Shown: positions 1 to 9,232 of the stretch, in pieces
Layout: each line of letters opens with the position of its first letter
Numbering within the stretch: position 1 is the first letter of the stretch
Source of the DNA: an uncultured Aliiroseovarius sp.
GTDB taxonomy: Bacteria; Pseudomonadota; Alphaproteobacteria; Rhodobacterales; Rhodobacteraceae
Length of the DNA: 64,000 nt
Assembly: GCF_947492455.1 (NCBI RefSeq)
Contig: NZ_CANLNB010000002.1
Coordinates: 248,001 to 312,000, forward strand
Direction: 5' to 3'
Program-made: the position numbers and the translations under genes
The notes under the pieces: model-generated
Databases searched by the model: none
Told to the model about the DNA's origin: nothing
Seen by the model: the letters and a program-made list of their open reading frames with translations, nothing else

Positions 1-954
1 TTTGTGCATGCCTAGCAGCAGAACAGCAGCCGAGTCGTAGCCTTCTTTGGCGTAGACCGAGCCACCGTCAATACCGGCTGCTGCCAGCATCTCTTCCAAC
101 TTCACGGCGCCGTCGTTCTGCGATGCAGGGTGCTGGCCGAAGCTGCCGTCCAGATCCGTGCCGAACTTGGCGGTCAGAGCGTCGGTGACCATGCCGTCGG
201 GCAGGACAAACGTGTCAAACGCGCCGCTGTCCAGTGCGCCTTGGATCACGCCTGCACCACCTTGGTCTGCATAGCCCGCAACAACCAGTGCATCACCACC
301 AGCCGAGGCCAGCGCGCCAACTTCAGCCGAGTAGTCGGCTTTGCCGTCTTCGTGGGCGGCGTTGATGGTGACCGCGCCACCAGCAGCTTCGAAAGCTGCA
401 GCAAAGCTGTCAGCCAGGCCTTTGCCGTAGTCGTTGTTGGTATAGGTCACGGCAACCGAGTTGATGCCTTTGCCCATGATGATGTCCGCCATCAGTTCAC
501 CCTGACGGGCGTCCGAGGGGGCCAGACGGAAGAACAGGCCGTTGTCTTCCAGCGTCGACAGGGCCGGCGAGGTGGCCGAGGGCGACACCTGGGCGATACC
601 GTTCGGCATCGACACGCCGGTCAGAACGGCGCCGGTTGCGCCCGAGCACATGGCGCCAACGATGCCGGCAACGCCTTCACCGGTCACCAGACGTTCAGCT
701 GCAGCGGTTGCAGCTGCCGAATCGACACAGGTCGAGTCCGCACGCACCGGCATGACAGCCTTGCCGCCCATGAACTTGCCGCTGTCGCTGATTTCTTTGA
801 TCGCAGCTTCAGCACCACCAGCAATCGGCGGGGCCAGAGATTCCAGAGGGCCGGTGAAGGCCAGAAGAACGCCGATCTTGACGGCATGATCGTCAGCAAA
901 CGCAGCGCCGCAGGTCAAAGCAGAGGCTGCGGTTGCGAGCAGAAGTTTTTTCAT
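1..954 (-). CDS. Branched-chain/amino-acid ABC transporter substrate-binding protein (LivK-like), 3' end cut by window
   Basis: The minus-strand frame starts at an ATG at 954 and runs off the window start, giving 318 N-terminal residues. A classic signal peptide (MKKLLLATAASALTCGAAFA, then DDHAVKIG) is followed by the type I periplasmic binding fold of the LivK/Leu-Ile-Val family. The recognisable stretches are VLLAFTGPLESLAPPIAGG, the loop GIVGAMCSGATGAVL and the VTYTNNDYGKG segment. It should bind an amino acid or related solute in the periplasm and deliver it to a Liv-type permease. No permease genes are visible, so they may lie beyond the left edge. A GGGAG ribosome site lies about 9 nt before the ATG. 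The ligand cannot be deduced. Confidence 0.9.
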   Translation of the reverse strand, partial: MKKLLLATAASALTCGAAFADDHAVKIGVLLAFTGPLESLAPPIAGGAEAAIKEISDSGKFMGGKAVMPVRADSTCVDSAAATAAAERLVTGEGVAGIVGAMCSGATGAVLTGVSMPNGIAQVSPSATSPALSTLEDNGLFFRLAPSDARQGELMADIIMGKGINSVAVTYTNNDYGKGLADSFAAAFEAAGGAVTINAAHEDGKADYSAEVGALASAGGDALVVAGYADQGGAGVIQGALDSGAFDTFVLPDGMVTDALTAKFGTDLDGSFGQHPASQNDGAVKLEEMLAAAGIDGGSVYAKEGYDSAAVLLLGMHK

Positions 955-1055
955 TTTGTGTACTCCCAATTGGAAAATTCCGGTCTCGACCCTAGGCGCG
1001 GACATCGGAAAAGAAAAGGCCGAAGCAGGCGATTTGCTTAAAAAAACGCCAGTAT

Positions 1056-1568
1056 TTACGGGCCGTCAGGATCCGGTCGCAGCAAGGTGTAATAGTCGCT
1101 GTCGCACCATTCTCCATTGATCTGGATTGTGGCGCGCGCGGAATGCGTCAGCTTGAATCCGAAATGCGTCAGCAACCGTGCTGATGCCGAATTTCTGGGG
1201 TCAATTTCAGCAGTGATTTCATTTAGATCGGGGAAGCGCTCCCAAGTCGCTGAGATAATCGCCTCGAGCGCTTCGCGCGCTAGGCCTTGCCCCCAGTATT
1301 CAGGATGCAGGATGTAACCAACTTCCGCGATGCGCCACAGCCCGGCTTTTCCAATCACTTCACCGTTCCGTTCTAAGACGAATTCCAAACCGGTTTCAGC
1401 AGACGAGGCGATCATACCATTCAGGGTCTTTTCCGTTTTGGAAAGATGGTCGTGTGCCGAATGGCTCCAATACCTCATCGCATCTGGGTTCGAAAATACC
1501 TGATTAAGAGCCGTCAAGTCTTCGGGCTTTGGCGGTCGGAGTAAAAGTCGGCTGGTTCGCAGGATCAC
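1056..1568 (-). CDS. GNAT-family N-acetyltransferase (RimJ/RimL-like)
   Basis: This 170-residue protein opens with RTSRLLLRPPKPEDL, the usual first strand of the RimJ/RimL branch of GNAT enzymes. The acetyl-CoA binding segment is GYILHPEYWGQGLAREALEAI (around residues 110-130), followed by the NSASARLLTHFGFK helix typical of the fold. It should transfer an acetyl group from acetyl-CoA to an amine or protein N-terminus; the substrate is unknown. The start is a GTG whose G and T overlap the stop of the upstream regulator (GTGA, 4-bp overlap at 1565-1568), so the two genes are probably co-transcribed and translationally coupled. Confidence 0.85.
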   Translation of the reverse strand: MILRTSRLLLRPPKPEDLTALNQVFSNPDAMRYWSHSAHDHLSKTEKTLNGMIASSAETGLEFVLERNGEVIGKAGLWRIAEVGYILHPEYWGQGLAREALEAIISATWERFPDLNEITAEIDPRNSASARLLTHFGFKLTHSARATIQINGEWCDSDYYTLLRPDPDGP

Positions 1569-2551
1569 GCAGGTTTAGCCCCACGGCTGCCGCGTTCACG
1601 ATAGGGCGTGGTGTCATAATGCGACCGGTAGCATTTCGAGAAATGCGAAGGGCTGGAGAAGCCACAGGACAGGGCCACGTTGATCACGCTCATATCAGTC
1701 TGCATCAGCAGGTTGCGCGCTTTTTGCAGGCGCAATTCCATGTAATAGCGCTTGGGCGAACGGTTTAGATAACGACGGAACAGTCGTTCCAGCTGACGTG
1801 TGGACATGCCTACCTCACTGGCCAGAACCGAGGGCGAGATCGGCTCTTCGATATTGGCTTCCATTTTACGGATCACATCGGAAAGCTTGGGGTGTCGGAC
1901 TCCGATGCGGGTGGGCACGGAAAGGCGCTGGCTGTCGCTTTCAGTGCGGATCGTCGTATAGATCTGTTGATCGGCCACCACGTTGGCCACGTCTTCGCCC
2001 TGATCCTCGGCGATGACCTTTAGGATCAAGTCAATCGCTGCAGTACCACCTGCCGCCGTCATGATCTTGCCATCAACCACGAAGACACGTTTGGTCAGCT
2101 CGACCTCATCGAACTCTTCGGTGAAGCTGTCGTGGTTTTCCCAGTGGATCGTTGCGCGCTTGTCATTCAGAAGTCCGGCCTTTGCCAGAATATGCGCGGC
2201 GGTACACAGACCTGCGATACGCACCCCGCGACGCGCTTCGCGCCGCAACCAGTTCAACAGTTTGGTGCTGCATTTGCTTTGCACGTCGACGCCAGACACC
2301 AAAACCAGCGTGTCATCACGGCGGAGTTCCTCAAGCGGGCCATCGGCCAGAAAGCTGGGACCAGCAGAGGAGGTAACTTCTCCGCCGTCTTCGGACAGTA
2401 TCACCCAGTCATAAAGTTTCGTCCCGCTGGCACGGTTTGCGATCCTGAGCGCATCAACAGCGCCCGCGAAACTTAGAAGGGTGAATCCGTCAACAAGAAC
2501 GAACACAAACCGATGCGTGGCTTGTGCATTCATCTCTGACAGTTTGGCCAT
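1565..2551 (-). CDS. GlxA-family transcriptional regulator (DJ-1/PfpI domain plus AraC-type HTH)
   Basis: The protein has 328 residues from the ATG at 2551. An N-terminal DJ-1/PfpI-like amidotransferase fold (FVFVLVDGFTLLSFAGAVDA, elbow GLCTAAHILAKAGLL) is followed by two AraC HTH motifs near the C-terminus (ASEVGMSTRQLERLFRRYL and SVINVALSCGFSSPSHFSK). This architecture belongs to GlxA/GbdR-type activators, which often control choline, betaine or amino-acid catabolism; the effector here is not known. The frame is open for 143 codons further upstream, but that part covers the promoter and the beginning of aroG. The ATG at 2551 has an AAGGG site in front of it. ATG 2572 and ATG 2533 are alternatives. 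Confidence 0.88.
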   Translation of the reverse strand: MAKLSEMNAQATHRFVFVLVDGFTLLSFAGAVDALRIANRASGTKLYDWVILSEDGGEVTSSAGPSFLADGPLEELRRDDTLVLVSGVDVQSKCSTKLLNWLRREARRGVRIAGLCTAAHILAKAGLLNDKRATIHWENHDSFTEEFDEVELTKRVFVVDGKIMTAAGGTAAIDLILKVIAEDQGEDVANVVADQQIYTTIRTESDSQRLSVPTRIGVRHPKLSDVIRKMEANIEEPISPSVLASEVGMSTRQLERLFRRYLNRSPKRYYMELRLQKARNLLMQTDMSVINVALSCGFSSPSHFSKCYRSHYDTTPYRERGSRGAKPA

Positions 2552-2638
2552 CCGACTCACCCTTTTCTTCATGGGTTCTATAAAGGTAGCGACGAATTCA
2601 GCAGGTTTAGAGGCCCGCAGCAAGTCGCTTTTTTGCCG

Positions 2639-2667
2639 ATCATAACTTAGCAATGCTAATACGACAA
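2639..2667 (-). promoter_or_regulatory. Probable sigma-70 promoter of the GlxA-type regulator with a palindromic operator in its spacer
   Basis: On the minus strand a -35 TTGTCG (2662-2667) is separated by exactly 17 bp from a -10 TATGAT (2639-2644). A perfect 13-bp palindrome, TTAGCA-A-TGCTAA, fills 2647-2659 inside the spacer. A dyad there is the normal place for a repressor or autoregulator. Which protein binds is inference. Confidence 0.55.
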
Positions 2668-2788
2668 ACGATGGGAATTTTCCGTCACATTCCTGTTTCA
2701 CAACTCTGTTTGCACGTAAACGCCGGACAGGATAGAAGGGGCGTCGCCCCATATCGCGGGCGAAGACAGACAGTTTACGGAGAAAATC

Positions 2789-4162
2789 ATGACGGAGTGG
2801 GACAAGTCGACCTGGCGCAACAAGCCAAGGGTACAGATGCCAGACTATACCGATCCGGCCGCACTGGCCGAGGTCGAGGCGCAACTTGCAAAGTATCCGC
2901 CCTTGGTTTTTGCCGGCGAGGCCATGCGCCTGCGCGAAGAATTGGGCCGCGCGTCGCGTGGTGAAGCGTTCCTGCTGCAAGGCGGGGACTGCGCTGAAAG
3001 CTTTGCGGATTTCTCGGCCGATGGCATTCGCGACACGTTCAAAGTGATGCTGCAGATGGCGATGGTCCTGACCTTCGGCGCCAAGGTGCCGGTGGTCAAA
3101 GTAGGCCGTATGGCCGGTCAGTTCGCCAAACCGCGCTCGGCTCCGACCGAGACCGTGGATGGCGTCGAGCTGCCCAGCTACCGCGGTGACATCATCAACG
3201 AGCTAGACTTCACCTCGGATGCCCGCATCCCGGATCCGCAGAAGATGCTGCAGGCCTATACGCAATCGGCGGCGACGCTGAACCTGCTGCGCGCGTTCTC
3301 GACCGGTGGTCTGGCGGATGTGCATCAGGTGCACAAATGGACGCTGGACTTCACCGCCTCGGGCGAGGCCGAAAAGTACCGCGCGATGGCCGAGCGTATT
3401 CAGGACAGCCTGGATTTCATGCAATCGGCTGGTGTGACCGCCGACCGTATGCACACGCTGCAGACCGTAGATTTCTACACCTCGCATGAAAGCCTGCTTC
3501 TGGAGTATGAAGAGGCGCTGACCCGTCTGGATGCCACCACCGGCAAGACCGTAGCGGGTTCTGGCCACATGCTGTGGATCGGCGACCGTACTCGCCAGCC
3601 CGACGGCGCACATGTGGAATTCCTGCGCGGCGTGATCAACCCGATCGGCCTGAAATGTGGTCCGACCACCACCGCGGAAGATCTGAAGATCCTGCTTGAG
3701 AAGCTGAACCCGGAAAACGAAGCAGGCCGTCTGACCCTGATCGCTCGCTTTGGTGCGGGTAAAGTTGGCGAACACCTGCCGCGCCTGATCAAGACCGTGC
3801 AGGAAGAGGGAGCCAATGTCGTTTGGTCCTGTGATCCGATGCATGGCAACACGATCAAATCGGCCTCGGGCTATAAAACCCGTCCGTTCGACAGCGTGCT
3901 TAAGGAAGTGCAAGAGTTCTTCGCCGTCCACAAGGCCGAAGGCTCGGTCCCCGGCGGTGTGCATTTCGAGATGACCGGCTCGGACGTAACCGAATGCACG
4001 GGCGGCGTTCGTGCTGTGACCGACGAAGATTTGTCGGATCGTTATCACACCGCATGCGACCCGCGCCTGAACGCCAGCCAGTCGCTGGAACTGGCCTTCT
4101 TGGTCGCAGAAGAGCTGTCGGCCCGCCGCAATGGTGATGCCTTGGCCGCCAAAGCCAGCTAA
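2789..4162 (+). CDS. Class II 3-deoxy-7-phosphoheptulonate (DAHP) synthase
   Basis: This 457-residue enzyme condenses phosphoenolpyruvate and erythrose 4-phosphate, the first step of the shikimate pathway (EC 2.5.1.54). It is the plant/microbial class II type, not an AroFGH type: it carries [12 protein letters not shown], the [13 protein letters not shown] loop, RGDIIN, the GPTTTAEDL segment, [12 protein letters not shown] and [18 protein letters not shown], which build the metal and substrate site. The length matches the family. GGAG lies about 7 nt before the ATG and a strong terminator follows. It is divergent from the GlxA-type regulator. Other pathway genes (aroK-aroB, aroQ) are elsewhere in the window, so control is not by one operon. 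Confidence 0.95.
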   Translation: MTEWDKSTWRNKPRVQMPDYTDPAALAEVEAQLAKYPPLVFAGEAMRLREELGRASRGEAFLLQGGDCAESFADFSADGIRDTFKVMLQMAMVLTFGAKVPVVKVGRMAGQFAKPRSAPTETVDGVELPSYRGDIINELDFTSDARIPDPQKMLQAYTQSAATLNLLRAFSTGGLADVHQVHKWTLDFTASGEAEKYRAMAERIQDSLDFMQSAGVTADRMHTLQTVDFYTSHESLLLEYEEALTRLDATTGKTVAGSGHMLWIGDRTRQPDGAHVEFLRGVINPIGLKCGPTTTAEDLKILLEKLNPENEAGRLTLIARFGAGKVGEHLPRLIKTVQEEGANVVWSCDPMHGNTIKSASGYKTRPFDSVLKEVQEFFAVHKAEGSVPGGVHFEMTGSDVTECTGGVRAVTDEDLSDRYHTACDPRLNASQSLELAFLVAEELSARRNGDALAAKAS

Positions 4163-4185
4163 GCGTCACCATAGATCGAAAAAGT

Positions 4186-4218
4186 AAACGCCCCGGCAAT
4201 ATCGCCGGGGCGTTTCTA
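4186..4218 (+). terminator. Rho-independent terminator after DAHP synthase
   Basis: The perfect 12-bp arms AAACGCCCCGGC (4186-4197) and GCCGGGGCGTTT (4204-4215) enclose the loop AATATC, and the right arm ends in a short T run. It lies 24 bp past the aroG stop. The A/T ends make it usable by the converging PAS gene as well. Confidence 0.85.
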
Positions 4219-4267
4219 TTTGCCCGAAGCAGTGCAGAACGCCCCTTGCTCCCACATACAGGCAAAA

Positions 4268-5092
4268 TTAGTTGGACGTCACCAGTTTCAGATGTGCCCG
4301 TTGTTCTGATTTCCCCGAACCAGATTGGTCCATTTCTGTGCGTATGTCAAAATGTCGCTTTGCCTCGGCAAAGCTGCGAAATGTCTCGTCACCACCAGGA
4401 ATAGGTTCGCGATAGACATGCCCCTTGTGAAGGCCCGGGCTGGTGCCCAAGCGCAGATCAAGCGTTTCTTGCGCACGCGTCGCCGCGCTTTTGCCCGCGT
4501 CATAGGCGTTCCGCGAGGCCGTCATCGACGCGGTTGCCTCGGCCTTCACGATGATGGCACTGGTGTCCACAGAGCGGATCGAGAACCGATGCGGCCCGCG
4601 CTTCAGGTCCCCATCGACCTGCAACGCGCCAAGAACCCGTGTAATTTCGCCGTTCTCATCACGCAGAGGCAACATCACCATCTGCGCCTCAATAGGCTTG
4701 CGGAACGCACCCGGTGCTGTGGTCAAGGACAGGGTAATCTGCGCGGGCATGTCAAATAACGCCTCAACTGCGCGGTGCAATTCTTTACGCGCGTCGGCCT
4801 GAAAGAAGACCGAGATCGGCATGCCGCGGACCTCCATGTCCATAATGTCATTCAGATGCTGCCCGGCCAGCCGAATACGGGCCAGCCCCGGAGCGATCTT
4901 TTCAAGAATGAAGGCTTCGTGCAGAGCACCCGCCATACCGCGCGGATCAACCTCTTGCCGGGTGGGGCACAGGCGCCCGTTGCGCAGCGCATGCCAATAG
5001 GCTTCGACCTGTGCAATCGCCGGATAGGTTTTGGTCTGCCGGGCCGACAGCAGCGAGACAACATTCCCGTTACGCAAATACTCGATCTTCAT
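4268..5092 (-). CDS. PAS domain-containing protein (PAS_5-like family)
   Basis: The protein has 274 residues. The N-terminal ~160 residues resemble the alphaproteobacterial PAS_5 family: YPAIAQVEAYWHALRNGRLCPTR, DPRGMAGALHEAFILEKI, RIRLAGQHLNDIMDMEVRGM and a strand ending RVLGALQVDG. The C-terminal ~100 residues are charged and of unknown function. There is no kinase, cyclase or HTH domain, so it probably senses or scaffolds rather than signals alone. The ATG at 5092 was chosen because upstream only a TTG (5146) is available. It is divergent from yicC across a 160-bp gap that contains two GTTAAC half-sites. Confidence 0.75.
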   Translation of the reverse strand: MKIEYLRNGNVVSLLSARQTKTYPAIAQVEAYWHALRNGRLCPTRQEVDPRGMAGALHEAFILEKIAPGLARIRLAGQHLNDIMDMEVRGMPISVFFQADARKELHRAVEALFDMPAQITLSLTTAPGAFRKPIEAQMVMLPLRDENGEITRVLGALQVDGDLKRGPHRFSIRSVDTSAIIVKAEATASMTASRNAYDAGKSAATRAQETLDLRLGTSPGLHKGHVYREPIPGGDETFRSFAEAKRHFDIRTEMDQSGSGKSEQRAHLKLVTSN

Positions 5093-5252
5093 CTCTTTGT
5101 TCCCGACAGTGTGGTCCCGTTTTGGATCCGCCTGATCCTTGTTCAATTGGTGACCGTTTGTTAACGAATACGTAGGTAATGCTTACCGATGTCTTAATAT
5201 GTCACATTCTGATCGAATTTGGCGGAAAATCTTATCAAATGGTTAACCACCC

Positions 5253-6146
5253 ATGATTTACTCGATGACCGGATATGCCAGCGCAACTGGTGAACTCAAC
5301 GGATTTACCTGGGTTTGGGACCTTAGATCGGTAAATGCGCGCGGGCTGGATATCCGCCTTCGGCTGCCTGACGGGTTGGACGGGGTCGAGGATACGCTGC
5401 GCAAGGCGTTGAAACAAAAGATCGCGCGTGGGAACGTCTCGGTCACGTTGCGCGTCTCGCATCCAGAGGACGACGGGCAGTACGCGGTGAATCCGGAACG
5501 ACTGGGGCAGGCGATCTCGCACCTTCTTGCGATCTCGACCGAGGCTGAAATGCGTGGGCTGGCGGTGACGCCGGTGTCCCCGGCCGATATCGCGCAGCTG
5601 CGCGGGGTGATAGAGGTGCGGGCCGCAGATGCTGACAGCCGCTCGCCGCTGATCGACGCCTTGAAAGCGCAGATCCCCAGTTTGGTCGACGCCTTCGTGG
5701 CCGCGCGTCAAGACGAAGGGCAGGCGCTGTCCGAAATCCTGTCGGGGCAGGTCGATCAGGTGGATGTACTGGTCGGGCAGGCGGAAGCGTTGCTGGACGA
5801 ACGCTCTCAAGCACAAGCCGACGCGCTGCGCACGGCACTGGCCCGTGTCATGGACGCAGTTGAAGGCGCGGATGAGGACCGTGTGGCGCAGGAGCTGGCG
5901 CTGATTGCCGTGAAAACCGATGTGCGCGAGGAACTGGACCGGCTGCGCGCCCATATCACCGTTGCCCGTTCGCACCTGACTGCAGGGGACCCCGCAGGCC
6001 GCAAGCTCGACTTCCTGATGCAGGAATTCAACCGCGAGGCCAACACCTTGTGTTCCAAGGCACAATTTAACGAACTGACCCGTGTAGGGCTTGACCTGAA
6101 GCATGTGATTGATCAGATGCGCGAGCAAGTTCAGAACGTGGAGTGA
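5253..6146 (+). CDS. YicC/YloC-family endoribonuclease
   Basis: This 297-residue protein begins with [14 protein letters not shown], the hallmark start of YicC proteins, and contains [17 protein letters not shown] and the C-terminal domain with [18 protein letters not shown]. Members of the family are RNases reported to take part in small-RNA turnover. It leads a tight series with gmk (4-bp gap) and the gamma carbonic anhydrase; the yicC-gmk pairing is common in proteobacteria. No clear Shine-Dalgarno precedes the ATG. Instead a perfect 10-bp palindrome TGGTTAACCA lies at 5240-5249, three bases before the start. Confidence 0.9.
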   Translation: MIYSMTGYASATGELNGFTWVWDLRSVNARGLDIRLRLPDGLDGVEDTLRKALKQKIARGNVSVTLRVSHPEDDGQYAVNPERLGQAISHLLAISTEAEMRGLAVTPVSPADIAQLRGVIEVRAADADSRSPLIDALKAQIPSLVDAFVAARQDEGQALSEILSGQVDQVDVLVGQAEALLDERSQAQADALRTALARVMDAVEGADEDRVAQELALIAVKTDVREELDRLRAHITVARSHLTAGDPAGRKLDFLMQEFNREANTLCSKAQFNELTRVGLDLKHVIDQMREQVQNVE

Positions 6147-6150
6147 CCCC

Positions 6151-6804
6151 ATGAGTACCCCAGAAAATCGTCGCGGCCTTCTTATCATCCTGTCCTCGCC
6201 ATCCGGCGCGGGGAAATCGACGCTGGCCAAGCGGCTGATGGAATGGGACCCGACGCTCAGCTTCTCGGTCTCGGCCACCACCCGCGCGCCGCGTGACGGC
6301 GAGGTCGACGGCAAGGATTACCACTTCGTTGAAGAAGCAAAGTTCAAGGATATGGTGATCAAGGGCGAGATGCTGGAACACGCCCACGTTTTCGGGAACT
6401 TCTATGGCTCGCCCGCCGCACCCGTCCGTGAGGCAATTGAAAGCGGGAAAGACGTGCTGTTTGATGTCGACTGGCAGGGCGAGGTGCAGATCCGCAACTC
6501 GTCCATGGCATCGCATTCCCTGTCGATCTTCATCCTGCCGCCCTCGATCACCGAACTGCGCGCGCGTCTGGTGGGTCGTGGTCAGGACAGTGACGAAGTG
6601 ATCCAGAAACGGATGCAGAAAAGCTGGGACGAAATCAGCCACTGGGGCAGCTATGATTACGTGCTGGTGAATGACGATCTTGAGGCGACGGCACAGAAGC
6701 TGATCACCATCGTTGAAGCCACCCGCCAGCGCCGCAACCAGCAGCCCAGCCTGCTGGACCACGTGCGCAAGCTGCAAGCCGAGTTTGAGGAGGGAGACGC
6801 ATGA
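6151..6804 (+). CDS. gmk: Guanylate kinase
   Basis: The 217-residue enzyme phosphorylates GMP to GDP with ATP (EC 2.7.4.8). The P-loop [10 protein letters not shown] is near residue 17. The GMP-binding segment [22 protein letters not shown] follows, then the lid and [12 protein letters not shown], where most homologues have DIDWQGA. The start is the ATG at 6151, four bases after the yicC stop, with GGAG inside the end of yicC; an upstream in-frame start at 6109 would lie inside yicC. The stop overlaps the next gene by 4 bp (ATGA), so translation is probably coupled. Confidence 0.96.
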   Translation: MSTPENRRGLLIILSSPSGAGKSTLAKRLMEWDPTLSFSVSATTRAPRDGEVDGKDYHFVEEAKFKDMVIKGEMLEHAHVFGNFYGSPAAPVREAIESGKDVLFDVDWQGEVQIRNSSMASHSLSIFILPPSITELRARLVGRGQDSDEVIQKRMQKSWDEISHWGSYDYVLVNDDLEATAQKLITIVEATRQRRNQQPSLLDHVRKLQAEFEEGDA

Positions 6805-7334
6805 TTTACGAACTGGACGGGATCGCCCCGGACATCGCCGAAGACGCGTTCATCGCACCCGATGCCAACCTGATCGGCAAGGTGCAGATCGATTCGAAAG
6901 CCTCGGTTTGGTTCGGTTCGACCCTGCGGGGCGATAACGAGCTGATCCATGTGGGTGCGGGCACCAACGTGCAGGAGAACTGCGTCTTTCACACCGACAT
7001 GGGCTTTCCACTGACCATCGGCCAGAACGTCACCGTAGGCCATAAGGTGCTGCTGCACGGCTGCACCATCGGCGACAACACCTTGATCGGCATGAACGCC
7101 ACCGTGATGAACGGCGCGGTGATCGGCAAAAACTGCCTGATCGGGGCAGGAGCCTTGGTGACCGAGGGCAAGGTGATCCCGGATGGGTCCATGGTTCTGG
7201 GCGCACCGGGTAAAATCGTGCGCGAGTTGGATGCAGCAGCGATCAAGGGGCTCGAGGCCTCGGCGCTGGGGTATCAGGCGAACGCGGCGCGCTTTTTGAA
7301 GGGGTTGAAGCCGGTTGGTAGCGGTTGCTGCTAG
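6801..7334 (+). CDS. Gamma-class carbonic anhydrase family protein
   Basis: This 177-residue left-handed beta-helix protein is built of hexapeptide repeats (for example [35 protein letters not shown]). The three putative zinc histidines are visible in CVFHTD and [10 protein letters not shown], and the [11 protein letters not shown] region matches bacterial YrdA/PaaY-type gamma carbonic anhydrases. Family members bind metal; many have weak or untested CO2 hydration activity, so the true substrate is uncertain. The ATGA overlap with gmk makes it the third gene of the yicC operon. The C-terminus ends in CC. Confidence 0.88.
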   Translation: MIYELDGIAPDIAEDAFIAPDANLIGKVQIDSKASVWFGSTLRGDNELIHVGAGTNVQENCVFHTDMGFPLTIGQNVTVGHKVLLHGCTIGDNTLIGMNATVMNGAVIGKNCLIGAGALVTEGKVIPDGSMVLGAPGKIVRELDAAAIKGLEASALGYQANAARFLKGLKPVGSGCC

Positions 7335-7544
7335 AACAGCAGTTTTGAGCCCTCCTTACTGAAATACTGTGGTTTAGCTAGCGACCGCTTTTAGCGCAGT
7401 CATGCACGGCCATTTGGTCAGTTTGGTTGTGATACAAGCTGACTGATAACGCAGACGAGCAAGTCACCTCGAACAACGCAGCTTTAAAGAAATGTCATGT
7501 AAGCCTAAGTTGTATGTTTGTCGGGACGATTTTGGAGAAGCACC

Positions 7545-8273
7545 ATGCAAACATTGTTGGTTTTTGTGGGGCTTAGTGGTCTCATATGGGGCATCAGAAA
7601 ACTAGGCAAGCCTTGGCGGCAGTACCATGAAGAGAATATTGCTCCACTTGAAAAGGACCTAGCGTCAGCTCAAGCGCGACGCTCCGTCAAGGAGAATGCC
7701 CGAATGCAGGCTTTTGACAACGCCGAACTCTTCTCGAGAGATTTTCAAGCGGAGGTCAGGAAACATCAGAGGGTCAAGAGCGAAGCCTACGACGAACTTA
7801 ACCCACTGCGGGACAGGAAGTCTGAGCTTCACAATGAAATGGACGATGTGCGTTCAAATCTAGACAGCTGGCATCGGCGTTCAAAGAGTTTCTTTGGAAA
7901 CAAGAGGCGGAAGATCAAAGATGACAGTATCCTTGGGTGGTTCGGCCTTGAACAGACAATAGCTCAAAAGGAGCAGTTTGAGAATCGCCGTGAAGCCATT
8001 TCTTCGGAAATCCGCAACCTGAAGGACGAGATGTCAGACATCTATGAGAGTCGGATCAAGCCAGCCAAGGAAGGTTTAAAGGCAGTCTTTGATGACCAAG
8101 AACACTTTAGGCGCTTGCGGCAAGATGGTCTGAACGAGCGATATTTTCGCACTGAGGTGAAAAAGTTGGATTCGGAGATTACTCAAATCGGAATTGAGGT
8201 AGAAAGTTTGAAAGCGGCAATCAGGAATGTGACCGAAGCCTATAAAGATCAGCAAAAATCGCGCCGCAGTTAA
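7545..8273 (+). CDS. Membrane-anchored coiled-coil protein of unknown function
   Basis: I do not recognise this 242-residue protein. The first ~20 residues (QTLLVFVGLSGLIWGI) form one transmembrane or uncleaved signal segment, followed by a basic stretch (RKLGKPWRQY). The rest is almost wholly charged, with long heptad-like helices (residues ~30-110 and ~140-235) suggesting coiled coil. A short hydrophobic break (SILGWFGLEQ) lies near the middle. The ATG at 7545 is preceded by GGAGAAG; an upstream TTG (7518) lacks a site. Base composition is visibly closer to 50% GC than its neighbours and codon use is less biased, so recent acquisition is plausible. Bacterial analogues of this shape include RmuC-like and LemA-like anchors, but no signature of either is seen. 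Confidence 0.7.
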   Translation: MQTLLVFVGLSGLIWGIRKLGKPWRQYHEENIAPLEKDLASAQARRSVKENARMQAFDNAELFSRDFQAEVRKHQRVKSEAYDELNPLRDRKSELHNEMDDVRSNLDSWHRRSKSFFGNKRRKIKDDSILGWFGLEQTIAQKEQFENRREAISSEIRNLKDEMSDIYESRIKPAKEGLKAVFDDQEHFRRLRQDGLNERYFRTEVKKLDSEITQIGIEVESLKAAIRNVTEAYKDQQKSRRS

Positions 8274-8407
8274 GTTGGAGCTAGTGGTAACAGGCGAAAA
8301 ATCGAAGCGGCAATTCTACGTAATCTAGTCATTGGGATGCCAAATACAGACGGCAGCGTCGTCCCGCAAAGCAGACCCTGATCCAAGCCACGTTGTCCAA
8401 ACTGAAA

Positions 8408-8432
8408 AAGGGCCACCCAATCGGGCGGCCCT
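8408..8432 (-). terminator. Rho-independent terminator of the peroxiredoxin gene
   Basis: Read on the minus strand, AAGGGCCGCCC and GGGTGGCCCTT pair around GATT with one G-U pair, then run into TTTTTC. It lies 24 bp beyond the peroxiredoxin stop. Confidence 0.8.
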
Positions 8433-8455
8433 TCGTCATTCAGTAAGCCAATCGC

Positions 8456-9001
8456 TTATGCGACAGCTTCTTTGGCCTCTTTCAGCCATGCCAGTACGGT
8501 TTCTGGTGCGCTTTCGCCATAGGGGTCTTCGCCGTGGTTGTCGCAGCGGCCCGGCTCTTCGAACCATGCTTCAACAACACCGTCGTTGATGACGGCAGCA
8601 TAGCGCCACGAGCGGGCGCCGAAGCCCAGGTTGTCTTTCTGAACCAGCATGCCCATCAGGCGGGTGAACTCGCCCGAGCCATCGGGGATCACTTTGACGT
8701 TTTCCAGCTCTTGGTTGCGGGCCCAGGCGTTCATGACGAAGCTGTCGTTGACCGACATGCAGTAGATCTCGTCGATGCCTTCAGCGGCGAAATCGGCAAA
8801 GCCGTTTTCGTAACCGGGCAGCTGATAGGTCGAGCAGGTCGGGGTGAACGCGCCGGGCAGCGAGAACAGAACAACGCGCTTGCCTTTGAAGTAATCGTCC
8901 GAGGTCATGTCCTGCCAGCGGAACGGGTTCGGCCCTTCGATGCTTTCATCACGAACGCGGGTGCGGAAGGTGATGTTGGGGACGGTAACGCCTGCTTTCA
9001 T
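8456..9001 (-). CDS. Peroxiredoxin (Prx5/AhpE-type thiol peroxidase)
   Basis: The 181-residue protein carries the peroxidatic motif PGAFTPTCSTYQLPGY near residue 50, typical of atypical two-Cys Prx5 enzymes, plus the SVNDSFVMNAWARNQ segment and the ARSWRYAAVINDGVVEAWF strand of that subfamily. It should reduce H2O2 or alkyl hydroperoxides in the cytoplasm using thioredoxin or glutaredoxin. A further cysteine near residue 153 (GRCDNHGED) is a candidate resolving or glutaredoxin-linked residue. It is a single-gene unit with its own terminator, divergent from lipA across 231 bp. Confidence 0.93.
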   Translation of the reverse strand: MKAGVTVPNITFRTRVRDESIEGPNPFRWQDMTSDDYFKGKRVVLFSLPGAFTPTCSTYQLPGYENGFADFAAEGIDEIYCMSVNDSFVMNAWARNQELENVKVIPDGSGEFTRLMGMLVQKDNLGFGARSWRYAAVINDGVVEAWFEEPGRCDNHGEDPYGESAPETVLAWLKEAKEAVA

Positions 9002-9232
9002 TGGGAAAATCCTTTACTGTCTAAGCGCGTGGCTGGGAATCGCTTCGCGCGTTGATGGAAGGATTAGAACGATTCCAAATGACGCTCAACGGGGTTTTTC
9101 TGCACCGCGTCATTTTGGGTCGTTCCGGCGTTTGGCTATGCGCCCACTGCATATCTGGAAAACAAGCTTTGAAGGTGACTTGGGGGCACGGGGCGCTTAT
9201 ATAGGTCAGAACTACTGGCCCGGAGGAAAGCC

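Noticed and set aside
2552-2980. N-terminal extension of the GlxA-type regulator
   Set aside because: The extra codons overlap the regulator promoter, the divergent leader and the start of DAHP synthase, and have no family similarity.
5156-5252. CtrA sites between the PAS gene and yicC
   Set aside because: Two GTTAAC half-sites are present, but neither has a second half at the N7 spacing.
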